From positions 1-5,954 of the forward strand of contig JBAVLA010000049.1 in assembly GCA_049688595.1 (NCBI GenBank): 5,954 nucleotides of DNA. Direction: 5' to 3'. Shown piece after piece: positions 1 to 5,387 of this stretch. This stretch comes from Prado023 sp049688595. Lineage in GTDB: Bacteria > Actinomycetota > Actinomycetes > S36-B12 > CAIYMF01. Position numbers and translations under genes: made by a program. How positions within the stretch are numbered: the first letter of the stretch is position 1; every line of letters starts with the position of its first letter. Under the pieces are notes generated by a model. It saw only the letters and a program-made list of their open reading frames with translations. It was not told where the DNA came from and made no database searches.

Positions 1-1
1 G

Positions 2-220
2 GAGGAGGCTGCCCGGTCGGGCGCGGCGGCGGCGGCCGATGAGCACGTCGCGGCGACAGCCGCGTCGCTGGCTGAGCGGGATGCGATCGACTCGGGCCGC
101 GCGGTCGCACCCTTGCGCCGCGCCGACGGCGCCGTGCACGTCGATGGGACGTACCTCACCCTCGAAGAGGTGATCGCCACGGTCGTGGGGATCGTCGAGG
201 AGGCCATGGTCCAGGGCTGA
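2..220 (+). CDS. cmk: Cytidylate kinase, C-terminal part (5' end outside window)
   Basis: This is the last 72 codons of a reading frame that is open to the left edge and ends at TGA 218-220. Cytidylate kinase phosphorylates CMP and dCMP with ATP in the cytosol to feed pyrimidine nucleotide synthesis. The visible part carries the family's C-terminal signature: an acidic, alanine-rich helix, then LAERDAIDSGRAVAPLRRA, which matches the R-D-x-x-D-S-x-R-x-x-A-P-L segment that contacts CMP and phosphate. Next come a VDGTYLTLEEV stretch, like the usual D-T-x-x-L-x-x-E-E-V, and a final helix. The P-loop and CMP-binding N-terminal domain lie upstream of the window. The next gene is der, 52 bp downstream on the same strand, and cmk next to der is a frequent actinobacterial order. 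Identification rests on motif recall, and the match is strong over a short span. Confidence 0.9.
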   Translation, partial: EEAARSGAAAAADEHVAATAASLAERDAIDSGRAVAPLRRADGAVHVDGTYLTLEEVIATVVGIVEEAMVQG

Positions 221-260
221 CCGGACTGGCCGATCGGACGGGGATGTCGGAGCCTCCCGG

Positions 261-266
261 TACCCT
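261..266 (+). promoter_or_regulatory. -10 box (TACCCT) for leaderless der transcript
   Basis: TACCCT fits the actinobacterial TANNNT -10 consensus and lies exactly 6 nt before the GTG at 273, so transcription would begin at or next to the start codon. No convincing -35 hexamer is visible at 16-19 nt. There is also no Shine-Dalgarno sequence at a good distance from either GTG 267 or GTG 273, which fits a leaderless start. Cotranscription from cmk is still possible as well. Confidence 0.5.
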
Positions 267-272
267 GTGCCG

Positions 273-1868
273 GTGACTGACAGGAACGCACCGCACCCCG
301 ATGACTACGACGCGGGCGGGTGGGTCTCGCTCGGTGCTGCGGAACCGCAGGCCAGCGACGCCCTTGGGGCCGCGGGCGGAGATGAGGGGGCAGTCGACGA
401 GTGGGTCGGCGGCGAGGCTGGTCAGGGCGGTGAAGTCGAAGCCGGCGAGTTGGTGTGGGACGAGGAATCCGAACGGGCGGCCCTGGCGGCCGCAGCCGCG
501 GAGTTCGGCGTCGACCTGGATGAGGACGACCTGGCCGAGGCGGGCGGGCGCGCGCTGCCCGTCGTCGCGATCATCGGTCGACCCAACGTCGGCAAGTCCA
601 CGCTGGTCAATCGGATCCTCGGCCGGCGCGAGGCGGTCGTGCAGGACGTGCCCGGGGTGACGCGTGACCGGGTTGCCTACGATGCTGAATGGTCGGGTCT
701 CCGGTTCGTGCTGCTGGACACAGGCGGCTGGGTTCCCGACGCTGTCGGGATGGCCGCACGCGTGGCGGCCCAAGCCGAGCGGGCGGTCGCGCTGGCCGAC
801 GTCGTCGTGCTGGTCGTTGACGCAGCGGTGGGGGCCACCGACGCCGAGGAGTCGGTCGTCCGGGTGCTGCGACGGTCGGGCAAGCCGGTGGTGCTTGCGG
901 CCAACAAGGTCGACGACGAGCGGCACGAGACGGACGCCGCGATGCTGTGGTCCCTGGGGCTGGGGGAGCCCCACGCAGTATCGGCTCTGCACGGGCGGGG
1001 CAGCGGCGACCTGCTTGACGCGATCCTGGACGTGCTGCCCGAGGAGGGCAGCGGGCGGGCGCGGGGGCTGGGCCCGCGTCGGGTGGCCCTGATCGGCCGG
1101 CCCAACGTGGGCAAGTCCTCGCTGCTCAACAAGTTGGCCGGGCAGGAGCGGGCCGTCGTGTCAGAGGTGGCCGGCACGACAGTGGACCCGGTCGACGAGA
1201 TGGTGCGGCTCCGCGACCGCGAGTGGCTGTTCGTCGACACGGCCGGGATCCGCCGTCGCATACGGGAGGCCTCAGGACATGAGTACTACGCCTCTCTGCG
1301 GACGCACGCGGCGCTGGAGAAGGCGGAGGTCGCGGTCGTCCTCGTCGATGGCGGTGAGCCGCTCAGCGAGCAGGACCTGCGGATCATGTCGATGGTGGTC
1401 GAGGCCGGCCGCGCGCTGGTGCTGGCAGTCAACAAGTGGGACCTGGTCGACGAGGAGCGTCGCCGCTACCTGGAGCGCGAGATAGCCCGCGATCTGGCAC
1501 CGGTCGCGTGGGCGCCGCGGGTCAATGTCTCGGCGCGGACCGGCCGCGCGGTGGACAAGCTGGTGCCCGCCCTCGACGCGGCGCTGGCCGGTTGGGAGAC
1601 TCGGGTGCCGACCTCCCGGCTCAACCAGTTCCTCAAGGAACTCGTGGCCGCGCACCCACACCCCCTGCGCGGCGGGAAGCAGCCGAGGATCCTGTTCGGG
1701 ACCCAGGCCACCGCTCGGCCGCCGACGTTCGTGCTCTTCACCACCGGGTTCCTCGAGGCCGGGTACCGGCGGTTCGTCGAGCGCCGGCTGCGGGAGGAGT
1801 TCGGGTTCGTGGGCACGCCGATCCGGATCAACCTGCGGATCAGGGAGAAGCGGGGCGCTCGGCGCTGA
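273..1868 (+). CDS. der: Ribosome assembly GTPase Der (EngA)
   Basis: Der is an essential cytosolic GTPase with two tandem G domains and a C-terminal KH-like domain, and it acts in late 50S ribosomal subunit assembly. From GTG 273 the protein has 531 residues. An acidic, Ala/Gly-rich N-terminal extension covers residues 1 to about 95. G domain 1 has GRPNVGKST at 102-110, DTGG at 149-152 and NKVD at 211-214. G domain 2 has GRPNVGKSS at 275-283, DTAG at 322-325 and NKWD at 387-390. The KH-like domain runs from about 440 and ends in a basic tail. All GTP-binding motifs of both domains are intact. Length is above the roughly 440-490 usual for the family because of the extension, and actinobacterial Der proteins often carry one. 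An in-frame GTG at 267 is the alternative start. I prefer 273 because a TACCCT -10 box lies 6 nt before it. rnpB follows 69 bp after the stop. Confidence 0.97.
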   Translation: MTDRNAPHPDDYDAGGWVSLGAAEPQASDALGAAGGDEGAVDEWVGGEAGQGGEVEAGELVWDEESERAALAAAAAEFGVDLDEDDLAEAGGRALPVVAIIGRPNVGKSTLVNRILGRREAVVQDVPGVTRDRVAYDAEWSGLRFVLLDTGGWVPDAVGMAARVAAQAERAVALADVVVLVVDAAVGATDAEESVVRVLRRSGKPVVLAANKVDDERHETDAAMLWSLGLGEPHAVSALHGRGSGDLLDAILDVLPEEGSGRARGLGPRRVALIGRPNVGKSSLLNKLAGQERAVVSEVAGTTVDPVDEMVRLRDREWLFVDTAGIRRRIREASGHEYYASLRTHAALEKAEVAVVLVDGGEPLSEQDLRIMSMVVEAGRALVLAVNKWDLVDEERRRYLEREIARDLAPVAWAPRVNVSARTGRAVDKLVPALDAALAGWETRVPTSRLNQFLKELVAAHPHPLRGGKQPRILFGTQATARPPTFVLFTTGFLEAGYRRFVERRLREEFGFVGTPIRINLRIREKRGARR

Positions 1869-1901
1869 GGGGCGGCGCAACGGGCTGCTCCGGGAGTGTC
1901 C

Positions 1902-1931
1902 GTGACGGAGGTCTGTGGCGGACGCTACGAT
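1902..1931 (+). promoter_or_regulatory. Promoter of rnpB (-35 GTGACG, -10 TACGAT)
   Basis: GTGACG at 1902-1907 resembles the TTGACN -35 box. It is separated by 18 nt from TACGAT at 1926-1931, a good housekeeping-sigma -10. Six nucleotides further on, 1938 is the first base of the P1 helix, so the predicted transcription start coincides with the 5' end expected for RNase P RNA. The promoter lies in the 69-bp gap after der. Confidence 0.65.
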
Positions 1932-1937
1932 TGGTGC

Positions 1938-2362
1938 TGCGGATGAGTCGGTCGGGCGGCCGCGGCGGCACGGTCCCTCGGGGCCGGAGCCGTCGAGGAA
2001 AGTCCGGGCTCCGCAGGGCAGGGTGGTGGGCAACACCCACCCGGGGTGACCCGCGGGAACAGTGCAACAGAAAGCAGACCGCCTCGCCCCCTCGGGGCGC
2101 GGGGCAAGGGTGAAACGGTGGTGCAAGAGACCACCAGCGCCCCAGGTGACTGGGGCGGCTATGCAAACCCCACCCGGAGCAAGGTCAAAAGGGACCGGCG
2201 TTCGCGTCGGGACTGCGTGAGCGTTCGAGGGCGGCCCGCCCGAGCTCGCGGGTAGACCGCAGGAGGCTGCCGGCAACGGCAGTCGTAGATGGATGGCCGC
2301 GTATGGGTGTCCGGCAACGGACCCTTGGACAGAACCCGGCTTATATGGCCGACTCATCCGCA
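1938..2362 (+). ncRNA. rnpB: RNase P RNA (bacterial type A), catalytic subunit
   Basis: This is the catalytic RNA that removes 5' leaders from tRNA precursors, working with the protein RnpA. The ends are defined by a perfect 14-bp P1 helix, 1938-1951 with 2349-2362. The conserved core is complete. It includes GAGGAAAGTCC at 1995-2005 (5' strand of P4), ACAGAAAGCAGACCGC at about 2067-2082, and the AAGGGTGAAACGGTG block near 2105-2119. It also has CCACCCGGAGCAAGGTCAAA near 2170-2189 and ACAGAACCCGGCTTAT at 2329-2344 (3' strand of P4). GGT at 2251-2253 corresponds to the L15 loop that pairs with the tRNA 3' CCA. P3 is visible as CGGC 1966-1969 and CGGTCC 1971-1976 pairing with the strand to 1992. 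A hairpin GTCCGGCAACGGAC near 2309-2322 is consistent with P19. The length of about 425 nt is normal. Reading frames across this region are chance. Confidence 0.97.
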
Positions 2363-2553
2363 TTTTGGGTTCTGACCTGCGACGATGCGGGCGCGTGTGG
2401 CAGGCGGTCCGCACCACGGTCCGCAGTCGCGGACAGTGATCCAACCCCCAGACGACGATCGGCGGTCCTTCACCGTTGACCGTGTCACGCCGCGATTCGT
2501 GTTGGGCCGAGCCCTCGGGATGTCCTCGGGGTGCGAGTTGCGGAACGGCGGGG
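2363..2553. other. Non-coding stretch after rnpB
   Basis: No gene is visible here. A short TTTT at 2363-2366 follows the P1 helix of rnpB. The only compact structure is a hairpin at 2419-2434 (GTCCGC, loop AGTC, GCGGAC), and the upstream copy of TCCGC at about 2408 could pair with the same arm instead. Neither is followed by a T tract, so I do not call an intrinsic terminator. The short reading frames on either strand lack coding-like composition. Confidence 0.4.
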
Positions 2554-2732
2554 TCAGCGGGCGCGGGCGCGGTTGTTGCGGGGTTTGTGCTCGAGCTCGA
2601 TGTGGCCGAGGTGCTCCAGCAGCGGGGGCAGGTACATGGCGAACCGGCCGCGGTAGCCCTTGCGATGGCCGTACCAGCCGCCGACCGGGTTGTCGTGTGA
2701 TCGGCCCCAGGCCTGGCGACCGTCGTCGGCAT
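2554..2732 (-). pseudogene. Small protein-like reading frame lacking an in-frame start (gene remnant or frameshifted small gene)
   Basis: The frame ending at TGA 2556-2554 reads like genuine protein for about 55 codons. Segments are AWGRSHDNPVGGWYGHRKGY, then RGRFAMYLPPLLEHLGHIEL, then EHKPRNNRARAR at the C-terminus. It is rich in W, Y, F, H, N and K, and nearly every codon from GVPN leftwards ends in C or G, unlike the R/A/P/G-rich text of shadow frames here. No ATG, GTG or TTG occurs in this frame upstream of the internal ATG at 2637-2635, which would leave only 27 residues. An ATG at 2732-2730 lies in a neighbouring frame; a single-base indel next to it would give a basic protein of about 58 residues. 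The family is not recognised and no function is proposed. It runs toward rnpB in convergent orientation. Alternatives are a non-canonical start, a remnant, or chance. Confidence 0.42.
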
Positions 2733-2804
2733 GCCCAGATGAGGCTTCTCGCCGGGCACCAACAGCGGCCCAGACAGCGGCGGTCCTAGCCTGACCGGAC
2801 CCCC

Positions 2805-2824
2805 GCGGGCCACGTGGCGCCCGC
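2805..2824. repeat. Inverted repeat GCGGGC-N8-GCCCGC centred on CACGTG
   Basis: Six-base arms at 2805-2810 and 2819-2824 flank CACGTGGC. The inner CCACGTGG (2810-2817) is itself palindromic. It lies about 57 bp upstream of the proposed transcription start of the serine hydrolase gene, between that gene and the divergent small minus-strand frame. It could be an operator or a simple hairpin. GC-rich inverted repeats of this size also arise by chance at this base composition. Confidence 0.3.
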
Positions 2825-2868
2825 CGGCAGTCGAGATGTCGGCTGCACGGCGAGGCCCCGGGCGACGC

Positions 2869-2874
2869 TACGGT
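2869..2874 (+). promoter_or_regulatory. -10 box (TACGGT) for leaderless serine hydrolase transcript
   Basis: TACGGT is followed after exactly 6 nt by GTG 2881. The box and spacing are the same as at arr (5340-5326, minus strand). No clear -35 hexamer is visible. A second TANNNT, TAGCCT at 2787-2792, could serve a leadered transcript using ATG 2836, but no Shine-Dalgarno sequence supports that start. Confidence 0.5.
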
Positions 2875-2880
2875 GATCCG

Positions 2881-3858
2881 GTGCGCAGTCTTGGTTGGCG
2901 CGGCAGCGCGATGGCTCCGTTTGAGGATCGCATCGCGGCGGCTCATGAGCACCTGGTCCGTCGCGGGCACGTCCAGCCCGTTGTCGCTGTTGGCACTCGG
3001 GAGGGCAGGTTCTGCGTGGGCGACGCCGGTCAGCGCTGGGAGATCGGGTCGATCACGAAGGTGTTCACCGCGCTGCTGCTGGCCGAGCTCTCGGCATGCG
3101 GGGAGGTGCACCTCAACGACCGGGTGGTGGACCACCTGCCTCCGGGCATGCCGCTGGCCGACGGGGTCGGTGAGATCACCCTCGAGAATCTGGCATGCCA
3201 TCGCTCGGGCCTGCCCCGACTGCCGCCGGGGATCATGGCCCGCTCGTTCTCCCGTCGGGCGATGGCCGATCCCTACGCCGACATCGACGATGAACGCCTG
3301 CTGGGGGGTTTGGCGCACCCTCGGGTCCGCGGGAGGCCGGGTCGTGCCCCGGTGCGCTACTCGAACTACGGGGCGGGCCTCCTCGGGTTCCTCCTCGGGC
3401 GGGCCACCGGGCTGGGCTACGAAGCTTCCCTGACCCGGCGGGTGCTGGAACCGCTGGGCCTGCAGGCCACGTCGTTCGCCGACGACGGGCTGCACCCGGG
3501 CCGCTACCGCGGCAAGCCGGTCGGCCCCTGGCACCTGGCTGCGCTGGCCGGCGCCGGGGGCCTGCGCTCGACGGCCGACGACCTGCTCACGTTCCTCGAG
3601 ACGGTCCGGGACGGCACCGGTCCGCTGGCCGGTGCGATCGGGGAGACGCTCCGCCCGCGGATCGATCGGGGTCGCGCCAAGGTGGGCCTGGGCTGGTTCC
3701 TGCTCGGCGACGGGGATGTGCTGATGCACAACGGCGGCACCCTCGGAGCACGCAGCGAGGTTCGCGTCGAGCAGCACACGGGCACCACGATCGTGGTGCT
3801 CGGAGACGGCCGGGGCGGCACCGCGCGGGCCGCCGCGATGCTGCTCAGCCCACGGTGA
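2881..3858 (+). CDS. Serine hydrolase of the beta-lactamase / D-Ala-D-Ala carboxypeptidase (S12) family
   Basis: This frame encodes a penicillin-recognising-fold serine hydrolase, a family that includes class C beta-lactamases, DD-peptidases and carboxylesterases. From GTG 2881 the protein has 325 residues. The nucleophile motif S-x-x-K is SITK at 57-60 within GSITKVFTALLLAEL. The second motif Y-x-N is YSN at 160-162, and the third, KTG-like box is HNGG at 283-286. The stretch TLENLACHRSGLPRLPPG after motif 1 is typical of the family. There is no signal peptide or membrane segment from any candidate start, so a cytosolic esterase-like or amidase role is more likely than cell-wall or antibiotic hydrolysis, but the substrate cannot be read from sequence. 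In-frame starts are ATG 2836, GTG 2881 and ATG 2911. I choose 2881 because of the TACGGT box 6 nt before it. Residues encoded before 2911 look poorly conserved. It appears monocistronic and convergent with the methyltransferase gene. Confidence 0.9.
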   Translation: MRSLGWRGSAMAPFEDRIAAAHEHLVRRGHVQPVVAVGTREGRFCVGDAGQRWEIGSITKVFTALLLAELSACGEVHLNDRVVDHLPPGMPLADGVGEITLENLACHRSGLPRLPPGIMARSFSRRAMADPYADIDDERLLGGLAHPRVRGRPGRAPVRYSNYGAGLLGFLLGRATGLGYEASLTRRVLEPLGLQATSFADDGLHPGRYRGKPVGPWHLAALAGAGGLRSTADDLLTFLETVRDGTGPLAGAIGETLRPRIDRGRAKVGLGWFLLGDGDVLMHNGGTLGARSEVRVEQHTGTTIVVLGDGRGGTARAAAMLLSPR

Positions 3859-3984
3859 ACCCGCGGGCTGGGGCGACGCCGCGAGCGGGCAGACGGTGCG
3901 CACCCGATGCCCCACACGGTGGCCGGAGCATCGTCTCGGGGGTCGAACGACTCTAGAACCTCACACGGGTCGGTGGTTGGCTCC

Positions 3985-4012
3985 AGGGGTTGGGAGGTTT
4001 TCCCATGTCCCT
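3985..4012. terminator. Imperfect hairpin between convergent genes (possible terminator)
   Basis: AGGGG (3985-3989) can pair with TCCCT (4008-4012, one G-T pair). After a small internal loop, TGGGA (3991-3995) pairs with TCCCA (4001-4005) around GGTTT. It lies in the 245-bp gap between the serine hydrolase stop and the methyltransferase stop, where a bidirectional terminator would be expected. No T run follows on either strand. A second short hairpin, GGTCCG 4021-4026 with CGGACC 4037-4042, lies beside it. The rest of 3859-4103 shows no gene. Confidence 0.3.
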
Positions 4013-4103
4013 TCTCGAGCGGTCCGCATCCTCGCACGGACCCACCCTGACCGATCTCACGGTGTCCCCGCGGCGCCCCCACGGGCGGATTGTCGTGTCC
4101 TGC

Positions 4104-4745
4104 TCAGTGATCGCTGTCGTGCGATGCTCCCTTGGTCGCCGTGCATAGGAACACGCCGAACTCGCGGTCGCCTTTGAGGATTTTCGTGGCGTCAACGAAG
4201 TTGACGTTGGCGAAGCCGGCGCGGACCAGTTGCTCGGCAAGGCGTTCCCTGTCGAATCCGTGATGGCCGTTGAAGTCGGCCTTGTCGGCGTGGAAGGCGC
4301 CGTCGGGATCCTCGTCAAGGTCCGCGATGGCCAGCCGACCGCCGTCGACCAGGAGGCTCGCCACGGACCGCAATAGCCCACCAAGGTCCTGCACGTGGTG
4401 CAACGCCATGGAGCTCCATACCACGTCGTAGGACCCACCGAGCCGGTCTGTCGTCAGGTCGGCTCGGACAGCGCGCAGCCGGTCGCTCAGCCCGGCCTCC
4501 TCGATCCGCTTCCGGGCGACCAAGACCATTCCGGCGGACGGGTCGGTCACGACCGCGGAGCCGACCCAGTCGGCGAGCAGGATGCTCAACCGACCCGTGC
4601 CACCGCCGACGTCGAGCGCGCTCATCCGGGGGTTGAGGTCCAGTGCCTCCTCGATGGCCCTGGCCACCGCCACCTGCCGCTTCTCGTGGCCCGGGTCGTC
4701 GTCCCAGGTCGCTGCCTCGGCGTCAAACCGCTCGTGTTCGTGCAC
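4104..4745 (-). CDS. Class I SAM-dependent methyltransferase
   Basis: The 213-residue protein has the Rossmann-like methyltransferase fold. An N-terminal FDAEAATWDDDPGHEKR stretch (7-23) is typical of one bacterial methyltransferase group with F-D-x-x-A-x-x-W-D. Motif I is LDVGGGTG at 44-51, binding S-adenosylmethionine, with a G where C is commonest. An acidic residue ends strand 2 in VVTDPSAGM. YDVVWSSMALHHV is the motif IV region, and GGRLAIADLDED the motif VI region. The C-terminal lobe, with FANVNFVDATKI and a final GVFLCTA strand, closes the fold. It is probably cytosolic and acts on a small molecule, but the substrate is not identifiable. The start is GTG 4745-4743, supported by a TAGGGT -10 box 7 nt upstream. 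It lies 148 bp downstream of arr on the same strand, and that gap holds no gene. The 3' end faces the serine hydrolase gene. Confidence 0.9.
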   Translation of the reverse strand: MHEHERFDAEAATWDDDPGHEKRQVAVARAIEEALDLNPRMSALDVGGGTGRLSILLADWVGSAVVTDPSAGMVLVARKRIEEAGLSDRLRAVRADLTTDRLGGSYDVVWSSMALHHVQDLGGLLRSVASLLVDGGRLAIADLDEDPDGAFHADKADFNGHHGFDRERLAEQLVRAGFANVNFVDATKILKGDREFGVFLCTATKGASHDSDH

Positions 4746-4752
4746 GTGCCCG

Positions 4753-4758
4753 ACCCTA
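4753..4758 (-). promoter_or_regulatory. -10 box (TAGGGT) for leaderless methyltransferase transcript
   Basis: On the minus strand TAGGGT (4758-4753) is followed by 7 nt and then GTG (4745-4743). No -35 box is obvious, and no Shine-Dalgarno sequence precedes the GTG at a useful distance. This makes the methyltransferase independently transcribed from arr, consistent with the 148-bp gap between them. Confidence 0.45.
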
Positions 4759-4893
4759 GTCGTGCCGGGCGGACGCGGCCTGAAGTCCTTGCCACTGGCC
4801 GATCCCCAGTCGATGAGGACTCCCGCGGCGGAGTGCAGCAGATCATTCGAGCGTCCGAGCGTGTACGAACCGGAGGACCGGGTCGCAGGCTGG

Positions 4894-5328
4894 TCAGTCG
4901 TCGATGTGCGCCGCGCCGCGTCGCTTCAACGCCTCGATTCCGTCCCGCATGGCCTGAAGCTTGGCAGCCGGGTGACCGACCCAGTCGGCGAGCTCACCCA
5001 CGACGCGCAGGGGCGCACGGCTGCGGAATGACTGCGTTGGGTTTCCGGGGAACTTCTTGTCGGTGACGTTCGGGTCGTCCTCGAAGGGGCCCGTCGGCTC
5101 GACGAGGTAGATCCGCCCGCGGCCCTCGCCCGACGCAAGCTCAGCGCCCCAGACCGCAGCATCTAGCGTTGCGGTGAAGTAGACGTAGTTCATCGTCCGA
5201 CCGTCCTCGAAGTTCGACTCTCGGCCCGGCACCAGCAGATCACCCACCCCGAGGCTCGCCTTGGTGCCGTGCAAGTACACCCCGGCTTCGTGGACCTCGA
5301 AGGGCACCGGTTCCCTCGGGACGCCCAC
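4894..5328 (-). CDS. arr: NAD+-dependent rifampin ADP-ribosyltransferase (Arr)
   Basis: Arr inactivates rifamycins by moving ADP-ribose from NAD+ to the C23 hydroxyl of the ansa chain. From GTG 5328 the protein has 144 residues, against about 140 for the family. The diagnostic blocks are PFEVHEAGVYLHGTKA (9-24), LVPGRESNFEDGR (32-44), TLDAAVWGAELA (54-65), GEGRGRIYLVEP (67-78), EDDPNVTDKKFPGNPT (83-98) and ELADWVGHP (112-120). His20, Tyr50 and Asp85 fall where the family's important His, Tyr and Asp are (19, 49 and 84 in the Mycobacterium smegmatis enzyme, from memory), so it looks functional. An ATG at 5418 in the same frame would add 30 non-family residues and overlap the upstream gene. The GTG at 5328 has a TACGGT box 6 nt before it and is preferred. 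It lies 59 bp downstream of the broken hydrolase gene. The fold is so specific that an alternative function is unlikely, though natural targets may differ. Confidence 0.96.
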   Translation of the reverse strand: MGVPREPVPFEVHEAGVYLHGTKASLGVGDLLVPGRESNFEDGRTMNYVYFTATLDAAVWGAELASGEGRGRIYLVEPTGPFEDDPNVTDKKFPGNPTQSFRSRAPLRVVGELADWVGHPAAKLQAMRDGIEALKRRGAAHIDD

Positions 5329-5334
5329 CCGGCG

Positions 5335-5340
5335 ACCGTA
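5335..5340 (-). promoter_or_regulatory. -10 box (TACGGT) for leaderless arr transcript
   Basis: On the minus strand TACGGT (5340-5335), the spacer CGCCGG, then GTG (5328-5326) gives the same box and 6-nt spacing as at the serine hydrolase start. A TTGATG lies only 5 nt upstream, too close to be its -35. No Shine-Dalgarno sequence is evident for this GTG. Confidence 0.5.
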
Positions 5341-5356
5341 GTCCACATCAACGGCC

Positions 5357-5384
5357 CCCGCGGCATTAGGTACTTCTTCGCGGG
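5357..5384. repeat. Inverted repeat in the hydrolase-arr gap
   Basis: CCCGCG (5357-5362) can pair with CGCGGG (5379-5384) across a 16-nt AT-richer loop. It lies just after the stop codon of the broken hydrolase (5390-5388) and about 17 bp upstream of the arr -10 box. It could be a hairpin ending the upstream transcript or a regulator-binding site for arr. No T run follows. Support is only the symmetry and position. Confidence 0.28.
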
Positions 5385-5387
5385 CCC

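Noticed and set aside
2363..2440. Intrinsic terminator for rnpB
   Set aside because: The TTTT at 2363-2366 directly follows the P1 helix, which is part of the functional RNA, and the hairpin at 2419-2434 has no T tract. Neither is enough for a terminator call.
2476..2700. 74-codon plus-strand frame opposite the small minus-strand frame
   Set aside because: Composition is Ala/Val/Gly-rich with no aromatic or motif content, and the opposite strand is much more protein-like.
1272..2813. 513-codon open frame on the minus strand
   Set aside because: It runs antisense through der and across the whole RNase P RNA, and its text is R/P/G/S-rich without domains. It is a GC-driven shadow frame.
2757..3915. 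Upstream part of a 453-codon minus-strand open frame antisense to the serine hydrolase
   Set aside because: The plus strand has all three catalytic motifs of the hydrolase, while the antisense text is low-complexity Arg/Gln/Gly/Pro. Only its last ~55 codons, beyond the hydrolase, look protein-like and are reported separately.
3859..4103. tRNA gene or small gene in the convergent gap
   Set aside because: No tRNA arms with a T-loop (GGTTCRA-type) or cloverleaf spacing were found, and the short frames here lack coding bias.
4746..4893. Gene or terminator between arr and the methyltransferase
   Set aside because: No frame with coding-like composition and no strong hairpin was found, only the methyltransferase -10 box at its left end.
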